This document shows, piece by piece, positions 17,380 through 31,213 of a stretch of DNA of 64,000 nucleotides. Every line of letters begins with the position of its first letter. Position 1 is the first letter of the stretch. This stretch comes from Desulfovibrio piger. Lineage in GTDB: Bacteria; Desulfobacterota; Desulfovibrionia; Desulfovibrionales; Desulfovibrionaceae. The notes beneath the pieces are model-generated. The model was not told the origin of the DNA. It did not search any database and saw only the letters and a program-made list of their open reading frames with translations. A program made the translations under genes and the position numbers. The stretch covers positions 589,501 to 653,500 of the forward strand of contig NZ_LT630450.1 of the NCBI RefSeq assembly GCF_900116045.1, read 5' to 3'.

Positions 17380-17925
17380 ATGAACACCATCAAGGAGCGC
17401 AGGATCGTCTTTACTGCCGGCCAGATCGCCGAACGCGTGCGTGCCATGGCCGCCGAGATCGATGCCTGTTACGGCGATGACCCCGTGGTGGCCGTCTGCG
17501 TCCTCAAGGGGGCGGTGTTCTTTTTCACCGATCTTGTCCGGGCCATGCGCTCGGAGAACCTCGAACTGGATTTCGTCCGTCTGTCCAGCTACGGCAGGGG
17601 GACATCCAGTTCCCGCCATGTGGTGTTCAGCAAGGACGTGGATTGCGACATCGCCGGCAAGCATGTGCTGATCGTCGAGGATGTGGTGGACAGCGGACTG
17701 TCCATGCAGTTCCTGATGCGCCAGTTCGAGGCCCGCGGGGCCCGCAGTCTGCGCCTGGCCGCCCTGGTGGACAAGAACGAACGCCGCGAAGCGGATGTGC
17801 GCGTCGATTTTGCGGGCTTCAAGCTCGAGGAAGGCTTCATCATCGGCTACGGCCTTGACTATGCTGAAAAATATCGGGCCCTCCCCGATGTGGAAGAGCT
17901 GGTCTTCGAGCCTGCCGCCGATTAG
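17380..17925 (+). CDS. hpt: Hypoxanthine phosphoribosyltransferase
   Basis: Purine salvage enzyme joining hypoxanthine/guanine to PRPP. The 181-aa protein has VVAVCVLKGAVFFFTDL, the flexible-loop region SSYGRGTSSSR, the PRPP motif VLIVEDVVDSGLSM and the base-binding end FIIGYGLDYAEKYR. Lengths and motif order are typical. It starts 1 bp after argA and ends 26 bp before the zinc-ribbon gene. ATG 17380 is the family start. Confidence 0.95.
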   Translation: MNTIKERRIVFTAGQIAERVRAMAAEIDACYGDDPVVAVCVLKGAVFFFTDLVRAMRSENLELDFVRLSSYGRGTSSSRHVVFSKDVDCDIAGKHVLIVEDVVDSGLSMQFLMRQFEARGARSLRLAALVDKNERREADVRVDFAGFKLEEGFIIGYGLDYAEKYRALPDVEELVFEPAAD

Positions 17926-17951
17926 CATCCGCCCGCACCTGGAGCCAAAAG

Positions 17952-18656
17952 ATGGAAATCCAATGCCCCCACTGCGCCAGCCGTTTCAACCTGCCGGAAG
18001 ACCTTGCCCGGCCAGGTGCGAAACTGCGCTGCTCCGTATGCAGGACGGTCTTTGCCCTGCAAATGCCCGAGCCTGCCCATGAGCCCATCCCGGATCTCTT
18101 GCCGGACGATGTGGAACAGCCCCGTCCCCGGCGGCGCTGGCTGTTCTGGCTGATGCTTCTGCTTTTGCTTGCCTGCGGCGGCGCCGCGGTCTACTGGTAC
18201 TGCTGGCATGAGCGCCCCCTGGCCCCGGTCCAGGGGACGGCGGCCGCTGCCGAAAATATTGCCCTGCTGACCATGAAGGACGTGCGCCAGTATTATGTGA
18301 ACAATGAAAAAATGGGCAAGATACTGGTCATCGAGGGCAGGGTGGTCAATGAATTCCCCCAGCCCGTGAGCATGATCACCGTGGAAGCCGTGCTCTACGG
18401 TCAGGATCAGAAGGCCATCGCGTCCAACCGCCAGACCGCCGGCAACCAGCTGACGCCCCTGCAGCTCACTGTGCTGGACAAGGAAGCCATGGCCAGCCGC
18501 CTGGCTGACCCGGAAAAAGAGCAGGGGGCCAATGTGACCCTTCTGCCCGGCGCCAGTGCCCCCTTCATGGTGGTATTCGACAGCCCTCCCGGTGATGTCA
18601 GCGAATTCTACGTTGCCATCGTGGATGCGCAAAAGGGCGTGCCCCTGCCCCGTTAG
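17952..18656 (+). CDS. MJ0042-type zinc-ribbon membrane protein (DUF3426-like)
   Basis: A 234-aa protein. It opens with a zinc ribbon (MEIQCPHCASRF...LRCSVCRTVF: two CxxC pairs, residues about 5-30), which is the MJ0042 finger, then a Pro/Arg-rich linker, one membrane segment (about 61-80, WLFWLMLLLLLACGG), and a C-terminal domain (about 105-230) that looks like DUF3426, probably outside the cytoplasm. In other bacteria such proteins are of unknown function. It is the last gene of the metH run and is followed by a strong terminator. Confidence 0.8.
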   Translation: MEIQCPHCASRFNLPEDLARPGAKLRCSVCRTVFALQMPEPAHEPIPDLLPDDVEQPRPRRRWLFWLMLLLLLACGGAAVYWYCWHERPLAPVQGTAAAAENIALLTMKDVRQYYVNNEKMGKILVIEGRVVNEFPQPVSMITVEAVLYGQDQKAIASNRQTAGNQLTPLQLTVLDKEAMASRLADPEKEQGANVTLLPGASAPFMVVFDSPPGDVSEFYVAIVDAQKGVPLPR

Positions 18657-18676
18657 GTATCCGCCAGACTGATTCA

Positions 18677-18700
18677 AAGCCCCGTGACGGGGCTTTTTTT
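18677..18700 (+). terminator. Intrinsic terminator after the zinc-ribbon gene
   Basis: Stem AAGCCCCG / CGGGGCTT with a TGA loop, followed by seven T residues on the plus strand. It closes the metH-to-zinc-ribbon transcription unit. Confidence 0.9.
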
Positions 18701-18915
18701 ATGCCTTTGGGCATGCCGTGGAAGCAGCCGGACGGCCGCCCGTTGCGCATGGTATGGCTGACTCCCGCGGTGGGGAAAAGGGGCTGGATATATCACCCTG
18801 CCATGTATGTGATAGAAAACACAAGTAGCGGGATGGATCTTTGGCGCAATTTCGCATCATGACTGCATCCATACAGGCGCGATACTGCAACATCATCCCC
18901 ACGAAAGGCCAACCT

Positions 18916-18960
18916 ATGCCGCCATGCTTGCATGGGCTGCACTTTTTTTTTATTTTTTAG
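18916..18960 (+). CDS. Putative 14-aa leader peptide upstream of radA
   Basis: ATG at 18916 with an AAAGG ribosome-binding sequence 7 nt upstream (18904-18908) opens a 14-codon frame, MPPCLHGLHFFFIF, that stops with TAG at 18958-18960. That is only 2 nt before the radA ATG at 18963. The radA start itself has no visible ribosome binding site, so ribosomes ending this peptide could re-initiate on radA. The run of Phe codons is also a property of the oligo-T stretch. It may be chance; conservation would decide. Confidence 0.35.
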   Translation: MPPCLHGLHFFFIF

Positions 18961-18962
18961 CC

Positions 18963-20300
18963 ATGGCTAAAACGAGAGAAGTCTTTATCTGTTCTGCCTG
19001 CGGGGCACAGACCCTGCAGTGGCGCGGCCAGTGCCCCGGCTGTCATGAGTGGAACACCCTGCAGGCCGCGGCCCAGCCCAAAGCCCTGTCCCGCAGCAGC
19101 GCCAGGGGATCCGTACCGGCAGGCAGCCGTCCCGTGCCGCTGCAGGACGTGACCGAGACAGGGCATCATCCCTATCCCAGCGGCATCGCCTCGCTGGACA
19201 GGGTGCTGGGCAAGGGCCTGGTACCGGGGGCGGCCATCCTCATCGGCGGTGAACCGGGCATCGGCAAATCTACGCTCCTGTTGCAGGTGGCGGGGCTGGT
19301 CGCTGCCCAGGGGGGCCGGGTGCTTTACGCCAGCGGCGAAGAATCCCTGCCGCAGATCAAGGCCCGGGGACAACGGCTCGGCATGCTGCACGACAACCTG
19401 CTGGCCATGTCCACCTCCAGCGTTGACGAGGTCATCGCCGCTGTGGAGCTGGCCCCGCCGCGTTTGCTGGTGGTGGACTCGGTGCAGACCATGAGCAGCG
19501 TCGATGCCGAGGGCCTGCCCGGCAATGTCAACCAGGTGCGTGCCGTGAGCATGGCCCTGCTGGAAGCCTGCCGCCGTCTGGGCGTCACGCTGGTGCTGGT
19601 GGGCCATGTGACCAAGGACGGTGTCCTGGCCGGGCCCAGGCTGCTGGAGCATATGGTGGACACCGTCATCTCCCTTGAAGGCGACCGCCGCCAGATGTTC
19701 CGCCTGCTGCGTGTCTTCAAGAACCGCTTTGGCCCCAATGAGGAACTGCTGGTCTTCCGCATGGGGGGCCGGGGCATGGAAGTGGTGGACGACCCGTCCA
19801 CGTTTTTTCTGGGCGACCGCGACGCCTCCCTGTCCGGCACGGCGGTGGTCATGGCCGTGGACGGCCAGCGCCCGCTGGCGGTGGAAGTACAGGCCCTGGT
19901 GGCCCGGACTTTCCTCAGCATCCCCCGGCGCGCGGCCCTCGGCTTTGATGCCAACCGTCTGCACTTGCTGCTGGCCGTGCTGGAAAAGCGCCTCAAGCTC
20001 AATTTCGGGCAGGTGGACATCTACGCCAAGGTCGGCGGCGGCATGAAACTGCAGGAACCCGGGCTTGACCTGGCCCTGGTGGCGGCGGTGCTGTCATCCT
20101 ATTATGACGTTCCGCTGCCGGAAAAATGCGTCCTCTGGGGCGAGGTGGACCTCAACGGCCAGGTGCGGCCCGTGGCCGCCCATGACCTCCGCCTGGCCCA
20201 GGCACGCCGTCTGGGCTTCGACCCCGTGATCCATCCCGGCAAGGGCGGTATCGCGACCATCGCGGCCCTGCAGCAGAAACTTTTCCATCGCAAACAGTGA
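18963..20300 (+). CDS. radA: DNA repair protein RadA
   Basis: RecA-like ATPase that helps branch migration in recombination repair. The 445-aa protein has the N-terminal zinc finger (Cys10, Cys13, Cys24, Cys27 in CSACG...CPGC), the Walker A GGEPGIGKSTLL, the RadA-specific KNRFG motif (KNRFGPNEELLVF) and a Lon-like C-terminal domain (from about 290, GEVDLNGQVRPV). The ATG at 18963 gives the family start MAKTREVF; another in-frame ATG at 18924 would add 13 hydrophobic residues and is unlikely. No Shine-Dalgarno is seen before 18963. A CYTH gene follows after 7 bp. Confidence 0.95.
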   Translation: MAKTREVFICSACGAQTLQWRGQCPGCHEWNTLQAAAQPKALSRSSARGSVPAGSRPVPLQDVTETGHHPYPSGIASLDRVLGKGLVPGAAILIGGEPGIGKSTLLLQVAGLVAAQGGRVLYASGEESLPQIKARGQRLGMLHDNLLAMSTSSVDEVIAAVELAPPRLLVVDSVQTMSSVDAEGLPGNVNQVRAVSMALLEACRRLGVTLVLVGHVTKDGVLAGPRLLEHMVDTVISLEGDRRQMFRLLRVFKNRFGPNEELLVFRMGGRGMEVVDDPSTFFLGDRDASLSGTAVVMAVDGQRPLAVEVQALVARTFLSIPRRAALGFDANRLHLLLAVLEKRLKLNFGQVDIYAKVGGGMKLQEPGLDLALVAAVLSSYYDVPLPEKCVLWGEVDLNGQVRPVAAHDLRLAQARRLGFDPVIHPGKGGIATIAALQQKLFHRKQ

Positions 20301-20307
20301 GCATAGC

Positions 20308-20943
20308 ATGGCTCTTGAAATAGAACGCAAATATCTCGAGGTCGATTTCGACAGCTTGCGCCAGCGCCTGCGCCAGTGCGGCGCGCAGGGAGGGGAGGTC
20401 CATCTGGAACGGAACCGTATCTATGACCTGCCTGACGGATCCCTGCGTGCCGGACATCATTTGCTGCGCCTGCGCACGCAGGAATGGCCGGATCATGTAC
20501 AAAACGTGCTGACGCTCAAGCTGCCGCCCGCCTCCGTGCCGGATGCGGCCTTCAAGGTGCGCGAAGAACGGGAAACGCCCGTCACCGATGCCGCACAGAT
20601 GCACGGCATTCTGGAAGGCCTGGGCTATGTGGTCCGTGCCTGCTACGAAAAGATCCGGGAGACCTGGACGCTGGAGCACACCACTGTCGACATGGATATC
20701 GTCCCCTTCGCCCGTGTGGTGGAACTGGAAGGACCCGAGGAGGAGATCCTGCGCCTGGAAGGCCCGCTGGGTCTTGACGATGTGCCTGTGAGTACTCAAA
20801 GTTATCATTATCTGCATCAGCAATGGCGACAGCAGAACGGTCTGCCGCCCGACCTGTCGTTTGTCTTCGAGCCCGAAGAACTGGCCCGCCGGCGCCGGGA
20901 TCTGGGCCTGCCTACCGTGGAGGAGAGCCCTCATGGCCGATGA
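20308..20943 (+). CDS. CYTH-domain protein (class IV adenylate cyclase/thiamine triphosphatase-like)
   Basis: A 211-aa protein with the CYTH signature ExExK at the very start (EIERKYLEV), then LRLRTQ, a KLPP strand with NVLTLKL, EERETPV, YEKIRETW and a VDMDIVPFARVVELEGPEEEI segment. These alternating charged strands form a tunnel that binds triphosphates. Known members are class IV adenylate cyclases (CyaB), thiamine triphosphatases and inorganic triphosphatases; the sequence does not choose between them. It is packed after radA and overlaps clpS by 11 bp. Confidence 0.85.
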   Translation: MALEIERKYLEVDFDSLRQRLRQCGAQGGEVHLERNRIYDLPDGSLRAGHHLLRLRTQEWPDHVQNVLTLKLPPASVPDAAFKVREERETPVTDAAQMHGILEGLGYVVRACYEKIRETWTLEHTTVDMDIVPFARVVELEGPEEEILRLEGPLGLDDVPVSTQSYHYLHQQWRQQNGLPPDLSFVFEPEELARRRRDLGLPTVEESPHGR

Positions 20944-21253
20944 AACCTGGAACGAGCCGGGAACGGATACTGCCACCATCGTCACGAAAAAGATCAAGGA
21001 GCCGGACCGTTATGTGGTCCTGCTCCACAATGACGACTACACGAGCATGGATTTCGTTGTCGGCGTCTTGTGCGATATTTTTCACAAGACGCCGGAAGAA
21101 GCTACGGCCATCATGCTGGCCGTTCATCAGCAGGGTATCGGCCAGTGCGGTGTCTACACGCAGGAGATAGCGGAAACAAAGGTGGCGCTCGTCAGGCAAC
21201 GGGCCCGGGCGGCGGGGTTTCCCTTGCGCTGCACCATGGAAAAATATCGTTGA
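20933..21253 (+). CDS. clpS: ATP-dependent Clp protease adaptor ClpS
   Basis: Adaptor that brings N-degron substrates to ClpA. The 106-aa protein shows YVVLLHNDDYTSMDFVVGVL, the hallmark of ClpS: the NDD/His pocket for the N-terminal Leu/Phe/Trp/Tyr, then the DIFHKTPEEA helix and GVYTQEIAETK. It starts inside the end of the CYTH gene (11-bp overlap) and clpA follows 7 bp after its stop. Confidence 0.96.
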   Translation: MADETWNEPGTDTATIVTKKIKEPDRYVVLLHNDDYTSMDFVVGVLCDIFHKTPEEATAIMLAVHQQGIGQCGVYTQEIAETKVALVRQRARAAGFPLRCTMEKYR

Positions 21254-21260
21254 GGATCAT

Positions 21261-23567
21261 ATGCTCAGTGCTGCTGTCCAGGAAGTTTTGAAGGTTGCCG
21301 TCCAGGAAGTGCAACGCCGCCGGCATGAATTGCTGACGGTGGAGCACATCCTGTTCTCATTGACGACCGTGGCCCCCGGCCGTCTGCTGCTGGAAGGCAG
21401 CGGGGCCAGTGTGGCGGTGTTGCGCGAACAGCTGGAAGGCTTTTTCCGTAACGAGATGCAGGTGCTGCCGGATCAGGGAGAACACGAGGTCCATCAGACG
21501 GCCGGCGTGCAGCGGGTGCTCGAACGGGCCCTGGGGCATATCCACGCTTCGGGACGGAGCCAGGTGGAGCTGGGCGACCTGTTCGTGGCCATCCTGGATG
21601 AAGAGGACAGCTATGCCCACTACTTCCTGACGCGTCAGGGAGTGGATCGCCTGGATGCGCTGACCTTCATCTCGCACGGCATGCCGGAAGGGGGCGGATC
21701 CCGGGGGGTGGCCCCCGATGCGGCCAAAGGGAAGGAAGAGGGCGAAGCCGGGGAGAATGTTCTGGAAAAGTACGCCACCGAGCTCACCGCCCGTGCCCGT
21801 GAGGGCAGGATCGACCCCCTGGTGGGACGTCAGGAAGAACTGGACAGGGCCATCGAGGTCCTGTGCCGTCGCCGCAAGAACAATCCCCTGTTCGTGGGCG
21901 ATCCCGGTGTGGGCAAAACCGCACTGGCCGAAGGCCTGGCCCTGCGCATCGCCCAGGGGCAGGTCCCCAAAAAGTTCAAGGACGTCAAGATCTACGCCCT
22001 CGATATGGGTCTGATCCTGGCCGGCACCCGCTACCGCGGTGAATTCGAGAGCCGTCTCAAGGCCATCGTGGAAGAGCTCAGGGCCATCCCGGATGCGGTG
22101 GTCTTCATCGACGAGATCCACACCATCGTGGGCGCCGGGGCCACTTCCGGCGGTTCCATGGACGCTTCCAACCTGCTCAAGCCGGTGCTGGCCAGCGGGG
22201 AATTGCGTTGCATCGGCTCCACCACCCATGAGGAGTTCCGCAACCATCTGGAAAAAGACCGGGCCCTGACGCGGCGCTTCCAGCGCATCGACGTGGGGGA
22301 ACCCGATGCCGAGGACTGCCTTGCCATCCTCAACGGCCTGCAGGCCCATTACGCGGGGCACCACCGCGTGCGCTACAGCGAGACCGTGCTGCGCAGCATC
22401 GTGGACCTTTCCAACCGCTATGTCCGTGACCGCCTGCAGCCGGACAAGGCCATCGACGTGATGGACGAAGTGGGGGCCGCCGTTGACCTGCGCCGCAAGG
22501 ATGACAAGCGGACGGCCGCCGTCACGGTGGCGGACGTGGAACGCGTCGTGGCCCGCATGGCCGGTGTGCCCGTGAGGACGGTCTCCGGGCAGGAGCGGAA
22601 CCGCCTGGCCAATCTGGAAAAGAACCTCAAGCAGATCGTCTTCGGGCAGGAAGAAGCCGTGGAGCAGACCGTGCGCGCCATCCTGCGCTCGCGCGCGGGC
22701 CTGGGGCAGCGCCAGCGGCCCACGGGCACCTTCCTCTTCTATGGTCCCACCGGTGTGGGCAAGACGGAGCTGGCCCGCGGGCTGGCCCAAATCATGGGAG
22801 TGGAGTTCCTGCGTTACGACATGAGCGAATATATGGAGCCGCATACGGTCTCGCGGCTCATCGGTTCGCCGCCGGGCTATGTGGGCTTCGACCAGGGCGG
22901 TCTGCTGACCGAGGCCGTGCGCAAGGCCCCATATTCCGTGGTCCTGCTGGACGAGATAGAAAAGGCCCACCCCGACATCTTCAACATCCTGCTGCAGGTC
23001 ATGGACTACGGCACCCTGACGGACAATTCCGGCCGCAAGACGGACTTTTCCCATACGGTGCTCATCATGACGTCCAATGCCGGGACGTTCGAGATGTCCA
23101 GGGCCAGCATAGGCTTTGGCAAGGCCGCGCCCGAAGATGCGGCCCGCAAGGCCCTGGGAGCCGTGGAACGGTTGTTCACTCCTGAATTCCGCAACCGTCT
23201 CGATGCCATGATCCCGTTCCGGGCCCTCACGCCCGCCATGATGCAGCGCATCGTGGACAAGTTCCTGCGCGAGATCGGGAACAGCCTCGCGGAGCAGCAG
23301 GTCACGCTGGCCTCCACGCCCCGTGCCCGTGCCTGGCTGGCGGAAAAGGGCTATGATCCCGCCATGGGCGCGCGTCCGCTGCGGCGTCTGCTGCGCAGCC
23401 GGGTGGAGGACGCCCTGGCCGGCGAGCTGCTCTTTGGCCGGCTGCGCCACGGCGGTCTCGTCCGCCTAGGTGTCAAGGACAATGAACTCGTGCTCCAGTT
23501 CCCTGACGCGGCCCCTGCCCAGGGCGCGGAAGCGAAGGAGGGAGATGACGGCCGCAACGATGCGTAA
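21261..23567 (+). CDS. clpA: ATP-dependent Clp protease ATPase subunit ClpA
   Basis: Hsp100 unfoldase that feeds ClpP. The 768-aa protein has the N-terminal Clp_N domain (1-145), AAA-1 with Walker [15 protein letters not shown] (near 215) and Walker B VVFIDEIH, and AAA-2 with [14 protein letters not shown] and the Clp D2-small domain to about 750. The lack of a long coiled M-domain between the two AAA modules separates it from ClpB/ClpC. Length matches E. coli ClpA (758 aa). It lies between clpS and aat, the order expected for the N-degron pathway. The end overlaps aat by 23 bp. Confidence 0.95.
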   Translation: MLSAAVQEVLKVAVQEVQRRRHELLTVEHILFSLTTVAPGRLLLEGSGASVAVLREQLEGFFRNEMQVLPDQGEHEVHQTAGVQRVLERALGHIHASGRSQVELGDLFVAILDEEDSYAHYFLTRQGVDRLDALTFISHGMPEGGGSRGVAPDAAKGKEEGEAGENVLEKYATELTARAREGRIDPLVGRQEELDRAIEVLCRRRKNNPLFVGDPGVGKTALAEGLALRIAQGQVPKKFKDVKIYALDMGLILAGTRYRGEFESRLKAIVEELRAIPDAVVFIDEIHTIVGAGATSGGSMDASNLLKPVLASGELRCIGSTTHEEFRNHLEKDRALTRRFQRIDVGEPDAEDCLAILNGLQAHYAGHHRVRYSETVLRSIVDLSNRYVRDRLQPDKAIDVMDEVGAAVDLRRKDDKRTAAVTVADVERVVARMAGVPVRTVSGQERNRLANLEKNLKQIVFGQEEAVEQTVRAILRSRAGLGQRQRPTGTFLFYGPTGVGKTELARGLAQIMGVEFLRYDMSEYMEPHTVSRLIGSPPGYVGFDQGGLLTEAVRKAPYSVVLLDEIEKAHPDIFNILLQVMDYGTLTDNSGRKTDFSHTVLIMTSNAGTFEMSRASIGFGKAAPEDAARKALGAVERLFTPEFRNRLDAMIPFRALTPAMMQRIVDKFLREIGNSLAEQQVTLASTPRARAWLAEKGYDPAMGARPLRRLLRSRVEDALAGELLFGRLRHGGLVRLGVKDNELVLQFPDAAPAQGAEAKEGDDGRNDA

Positions 23568-24299
23568 GCAGATAGCTCTGTATGCGGCGCAGTTTCCCAC
23601 GCCGGGATGCTGCACCGCAGAAGGGATATTGTGTGCCGGTGGCGACCTGCTGCCGGCACGTCTGCTGGCGGCCTACAGCCGGGGCATCTTTCCCTGGTAC
23701 GGTGAGGATACGCCCCTGCTGTGGTGGTGCCCCGATCCCCGCTGCGTGCTGCCGCTGGAGGACTTTCATCTTCCGCGCCGCAGTGCCCGGGCCTTGCGCA
23801 ATCGCCCGTTCGAACTGCGGATGGATACGGCCTTTTCCCGCGTCATCCGGGCCTGCGCGGCGCCCCGTCGCGACAGTGAGGGGACATGGATACTGCCCGA
23901 GATGATAGCGGCCTATGAGCGCCTGCATGCCCTGGGCTATGCCCATTCCGTGGAGGCCTGGCGGGATGGAGAGCTGCTGGGCGGCCTGTACGGTGTGGCC
24001 TTGGGGCGGGCCTTTTTCGGGGAATCCATGTTCCATCGCTGTCCCGAGGCCTCGCGGGCGGCCCTTGCGGGCCTGGTGGCCTTCCTGCGCGGGCGGGATT
24101 TCCTCCTGCTGGACTGCCAGCAGGCCACGCCCCACATGCTGGCCATGGGCGCGCGGGACATCCCCCGCAGGGAATTCCTGGCGCTCCTGCGGCAGGCGGT
24201 GCCTGTCCCTGATCCTGAACCTGTCTCCCAGCTGCCGTGGCTGCCGTGGCGGATGTCTTTCCGCTATGATGCTGCCCTTGGCTGGATTCCCGATGAACG

Positions 24300-24303
<4 letters not shown>
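23545..24303 (+). CDS. aat: Leucyl/phenylalanyl-tRNA-protein transferase
   Basis: Adds Leu or Phe to N-terminal Arg/Lys of proteins and thus creates N-degrons. The 252-aa protein contains [74 protein letters not shown] and [11 protein letters not shown], all family motifs. ATG 23545 is preceded by AAGGAGGG; another ATG at 23560 is possible but would be too far from the SD. The gene overlaps the clpA end and its TGA overlaps the start of uvrB (ATGA). Confidence 0.95.
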
Positions 24304-28495
<4,192 letters not shown>

Positions 28496-28522
28496 CTTTC
28501 AACAGAACAGGATGGAGAAGCA

Positions 28523-29305
28523 ATGAGCACGCCGATCATCGTCATGGGTGCCAATGGCCGCATGGGCCGGACCATCTGCACGCTGGTGCAGGAAGACCCC
28601 GCCTTCACGCTTGCGGGCGTGGTGGAACGCAGCGAGTTCGCCGCCGGTCTGGACGCGCTGCCGTGCCCGGTGAGCCAGAATGTGGAAGAACTGCTGCAAG
28701 GCCTGGACGGCAAAGCTGTCGTCGTGGATTTCACCGCTCCCGAGGTCAGCCTGGCCACGGCCCGCAGTGTGGCTAGGTTCGGTGCGGCCCATGTGATCGG
28801 CACCACCGGCTTCACCAATGAGCAAAAGCAGGAGCTGGCCAGGCTGGCCGAAAGCTGCCGCATGTTCTGGGCGCCCAATATGAGCATCGGCGTCAACGTG
28901 CTGCTCAAGGTCCTGCCCGAACTGACCCGAGCCCTTGGCGACAAGTACGATATCGAGATGGTTGAGCTGCACCATAACCGCAAAAAGGACTCTCCCAGTG
29001 GGACTGCCCTGCGCCTGGGCGAATGCCTGGCCGAAGCCCGCGGCTGGGATCTGGACGACGTCCGCTGTTCCGCCCGAGACGGCATCATCGGCGAGCGTCC
29101 CAAGGCACAGATCGGCATCCAGGCCATTCGCGGCGGAGATGTGGTCGGTGTGCACACGATCTATTTCATGGGCCCCGGCGAGCGCATCGAAGTGACCCAT
29201 CAGGCCCACTCGCGCGAGACCTTTGCCCAGGGGGCCCTGCGGGCCGCTGCCTGGCTGTGCGGGCAGCAGCCGGGACGCCTGTACGGAATGCAAGACATTT
29301 TCTAG
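28523..29305 (+). CDS. dapB: 4-hydroxy-tetrahydrodipicolinate reductase
   Basis: NAD(P)H enzyme of lysine and diaminopimelate synthesis. The 260-aa protein has the Rossmann motif VMGANGRMGRTI at the N-terminus, DFTAPEV, GTTGF, the catalytic stretch VELHHNRKKDSPSGTA and a C-terminal GERIEVTHQAHSRETFAQGAL. The length is usual. It lies 27 bp after ligA, with SD GGAG. After it, 87 bp separate it from a conserved-looking unknown gene. Confidence 0.96.
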   Translation: MSTPIIVMGANGRMGRTICTLVQEDPAFTLAGVVERSEFAAGLDALPCPVSQNVEELLQGLDGKAVVVDFTAPEVSLATARSVARFGAAHVIGTTGFTNEQKQELARLAESCRMFWAPNMSIGVNVLLKVLPELTRALGDKYDIEMVELHHNRKKDSPSGTALRLGECLAEARGWDLDDVRCSARDGIIGERPKAQIGIQAIRGGDVVGVHTIYFMGPGERIEVTHQAHSRETFAQGALRAAAWLCGQQPGRLYGMQDIF

Positions 29306-29392
29306 AAAATATCTTGAATTTTGGCGGGCCCTGCGGTAGGCTTCTGAAAAATCTCGCAGGAACAGGGCGTCGCAGACGCTTACGGGGGCCCC

Positions 29393-29815
29393 ATGCCACA
29401 GGTAGCAGCACGCATCAATGACGAACAGGAACGCTGGCTCAAGGATTATTTTCGCACCAAGAGCGCCGGCGCGGAATTCATCCTGCCCTGGGCTGTGGAT
29501 ACCTTTTTCCGTGCCATGGCCAACATCAAACAGATGTTCACCGCTGCCGAGCTGAAGACCATCGTGGAAGCGCACAAGGATACGCGCCTGCTGCCTGACC
29601 ACACGCGCCTGTCCTACCTTCTGCTGCGGGTCAGCGATGCGTGCGAGCTCAACAATCTGCATGCCCGGCATGGCGCCAGCCGCTCCAGCCTGGAAAGCAA
29701 GCTCAAAAGTCTGGACGATACCCAGGCAACGGCCCTGATGGTCTGGGCATCGGCTTTCTGGGTGAGCCGGAACTGCTCTGCCGGCAGTCTGGATGAATAC
29801 ATCAACGCCTATTAA
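29393..29815 (+). CDS. Conserved-looking hypothetical protein (140 aa)
   Basis: I do not recognise this 140-aa protein. It is soluble, without signal or membrane segments, helical by composition (KDYFRTKSAGAEF, VDTFFRAMANIKQMFTAAELKTIVEA, LRVSDACELNNLHARHG). It has codon usage like its neighbours, a single start at ATG 29393 and a terminator just behind its stop, all of which support a real gene. Upstream is dapB; downstream is sbcD with a 160-bp gap, so it may be its own unit. Confidence 0.7.
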   Translation: MPQVAARINDEQERWLKDYFRTKSAGAEFILPWAVDTFFRAMANIKQMFTAAELKTIVEAHKDTRLLPDHTRLSYLLLRVSDACELNNLHARHGASRSSLESKLKSLDDTQATALMVWASAFWVSRNCSAGSLDEYINAY

Positions 29816-29821
29816 AGAAGG

Positions 29822-29857
29822 ACGCCCTGCGCAAGCAGGGCGTTTCTGCATTTTTTT
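29822..29857 (+). terminator. Intrinsic terminator after the 140-aa gene
   Basis: Stem ACGCCCTGC / GCAGGGCGT with a GCAA tetraloop (29822-29843) followed by TTTCTGCATTTTTTT. It lies 7 bp after the stop codon. Confidence 0.75.
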
Positions 29858-29975
29858 CTGCACTTTCCGGCCTTCACAGGCCTTTTTTTCGGTCTTATAA
29901 CTGGGAAAGTCAGGCCGCACATGGCGGCCATTCTTTTCTGCACTGCCGTACCCGGCATCAAACCGGCCTTTTATT

Positions 29976-31205
29976 ATGCGCGTACTTCATACATCGGACT
30001 GGCATCTGGGCCGCCCGCTTTTCGGCCAGAAACGCTACGAGGAATTTTCGGCTTTCCTGGACTGGCTTGCCCGCACATTGCAGGAAAAAGAGGTGGATGT
30101 CCTGGTCGTCCCGGGGGATATCTTCGATAGCGGCACGCCCAGCAACAGGGCCCAGCGCCTGTACTATGACTTTTTGCGGCAGGTCTATCTCTCACCCTGC
30201 CGTCATGTGGTCATCACTGCCGGCAATCACGATTCGCCGTCCATGCTGGGGGCTTCACGCGAGATATTGCAGGTCCTGGATATCCATGTGGTGGGCAACC
30301 TGCCCGAAGATCCCGCGGATGAGGTCAAGGTCCTGCGGGATGCCCAGGGCAAGGTCGCGCTCATCGTCTGTGCCGTTCCCTTCCTGCGTGATGCCGACAT
30401 GCGCCTGGTGGAGGAAGGGGAGAGCAGCGGCGACAAGGAAAGCAAGATGCAGGAAGCCATCCGCCGGCATTACGCGCAGGTCCTGGAAGAGGCGGCGGCG
30501 CTGCGGGACCGTCTGGCGCCTGATGTCCCCCTGCTTTGTATGGGGCATCTGTTCACTGCCGGCGGGCAGACCGTTGACGGCGATGGCGTGCGTGATCTTT
30601 ATGTGGGCTCGCTGGCGCATGTCCCGGCGTCCATCTTCCCGCCGTGCATCGATTATCTGGCCCTGGGGCACCTGCATGTGCCCCAGCGGGTGGGAGGCAT
30701 GGAGCATATGCGCTACAGCGGCTCGCCCCTGCCTATGGGCTTTGGCGAAGCCTCGCAGCCCAAAAGCGTCTGCCTGGTCGATTTCAGCGGGCGCTCGGCC
30801 CGTGTGGAACTGCTGCCTGTGCCGGAATTCCAGAAGCTGGAGCGGGTGAGCGGTTCCATGAGTGAGATACTCAGCCGTCTGGCAGCGCTCCGGGACAGCG
30901 ACAGTTCCGCCTGGCTGGAAGTGGTCTATACCGGTGATGACCTTGAGGGCAGCCTGCGCCGGCAGGTGGAGACGGCTGTGGCCGGGAGCGGGCTGCGCGT
31001 CCTGAAGATCCGTAATGCGCGCCTGCCGGACAGCCAGCCGAGGCTGGACGATACGGGCAGGAACCTTGAAGAGCTGGGCGAGACAGAAGTTTTTTCGCGC
31101 TGCCTTGCAGCCCGGAAGATCGAAGGGGCCCAGGCCGACCTGCTCATGCGCCTGTACGGAGAGATCCTCACCGCCATGCACGAAACAGACAGCAATGCCG
31201 AATAG
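29976..31205 (+). CDS. sbcD: Nuclease SbcCD subunit D
   Basis: Mre11-type nuclease subunit that opens hairpins and trims blocked DNA ends. The 409-aa protein shows the metal-dependent phosphoesterase motifs LHTSDWHLG, PGDIFDSGTPS, TAGNHDSP, MGHLFTAGG and LALGHLHVP, and the C-terminal capping domain. ATG 29976 is the family start; a ribosome binding site is weak. sbcC follows 8 bp later, the standard operon. Confidence 0.95.
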   Translation: MRVLHTSDWHLGRPLFGQKRYEEFSAFLDWLARTLQEKEVDVLVVPGDIFDSGTPSNRAQRLYYDFLRQVYLSPCRHVVITAGNHDSPSMLGASREILQVLDIHVVGNLPEDPADEVKVLRDAQGKVALIVCAVPFLRDADMRLVEEGESSGDKESKMQEAIRRHYAQVLEEAAALRDRLAPDVPLLCMGHLFTAGGQTVDGDGVRDLYVGSLAHVPASIFPPCIDYLALGHLHVPQRVGGMEHMRYSGSPLPMGFGEASQPKSVCLVDFSGRSARVELLPVPEFQKLERVSGSMSEILSRLAALRDSDSSAWLEVVYTGDDLEGSLRRQVETAVAGSGLRVLKIRNARLPDSQPRLDDTGRNLEELGETEVFSRCLAARKIEGAQADLLMRLYGEILTAMHETDSNAE

Positions 31206-31213
31206 GGGCCGCC

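Larger units (their letters stand above)
18657..18962. other. Intergenic region before radA
   Basis: No full-length gene is supported. It contains the terminator at 18677-18700, an AT-richer tract with TGTGATAGAAAACACA around 18807-18822 (a loose CRP/FNR-like palindrome, not convincing) and a 14-codon leader ORF at 18916-18960 directly before radA. The radA promoter must lie here, but I cannot place it with confidence. Confidence 0.6.

Noticed and set aside
18807-18822. CRP/FNR-like palindrome TGTGATAGAAAACACA
   Set aside because: Arms are only partly symmetric and the distance to radA is large; not enough to call a binding site.
29306-29392. Terminator after dapB
   Set aside because: No stable hairpin with a T-run is present, so dapB may be co-transcribed with the 140-aa gene.
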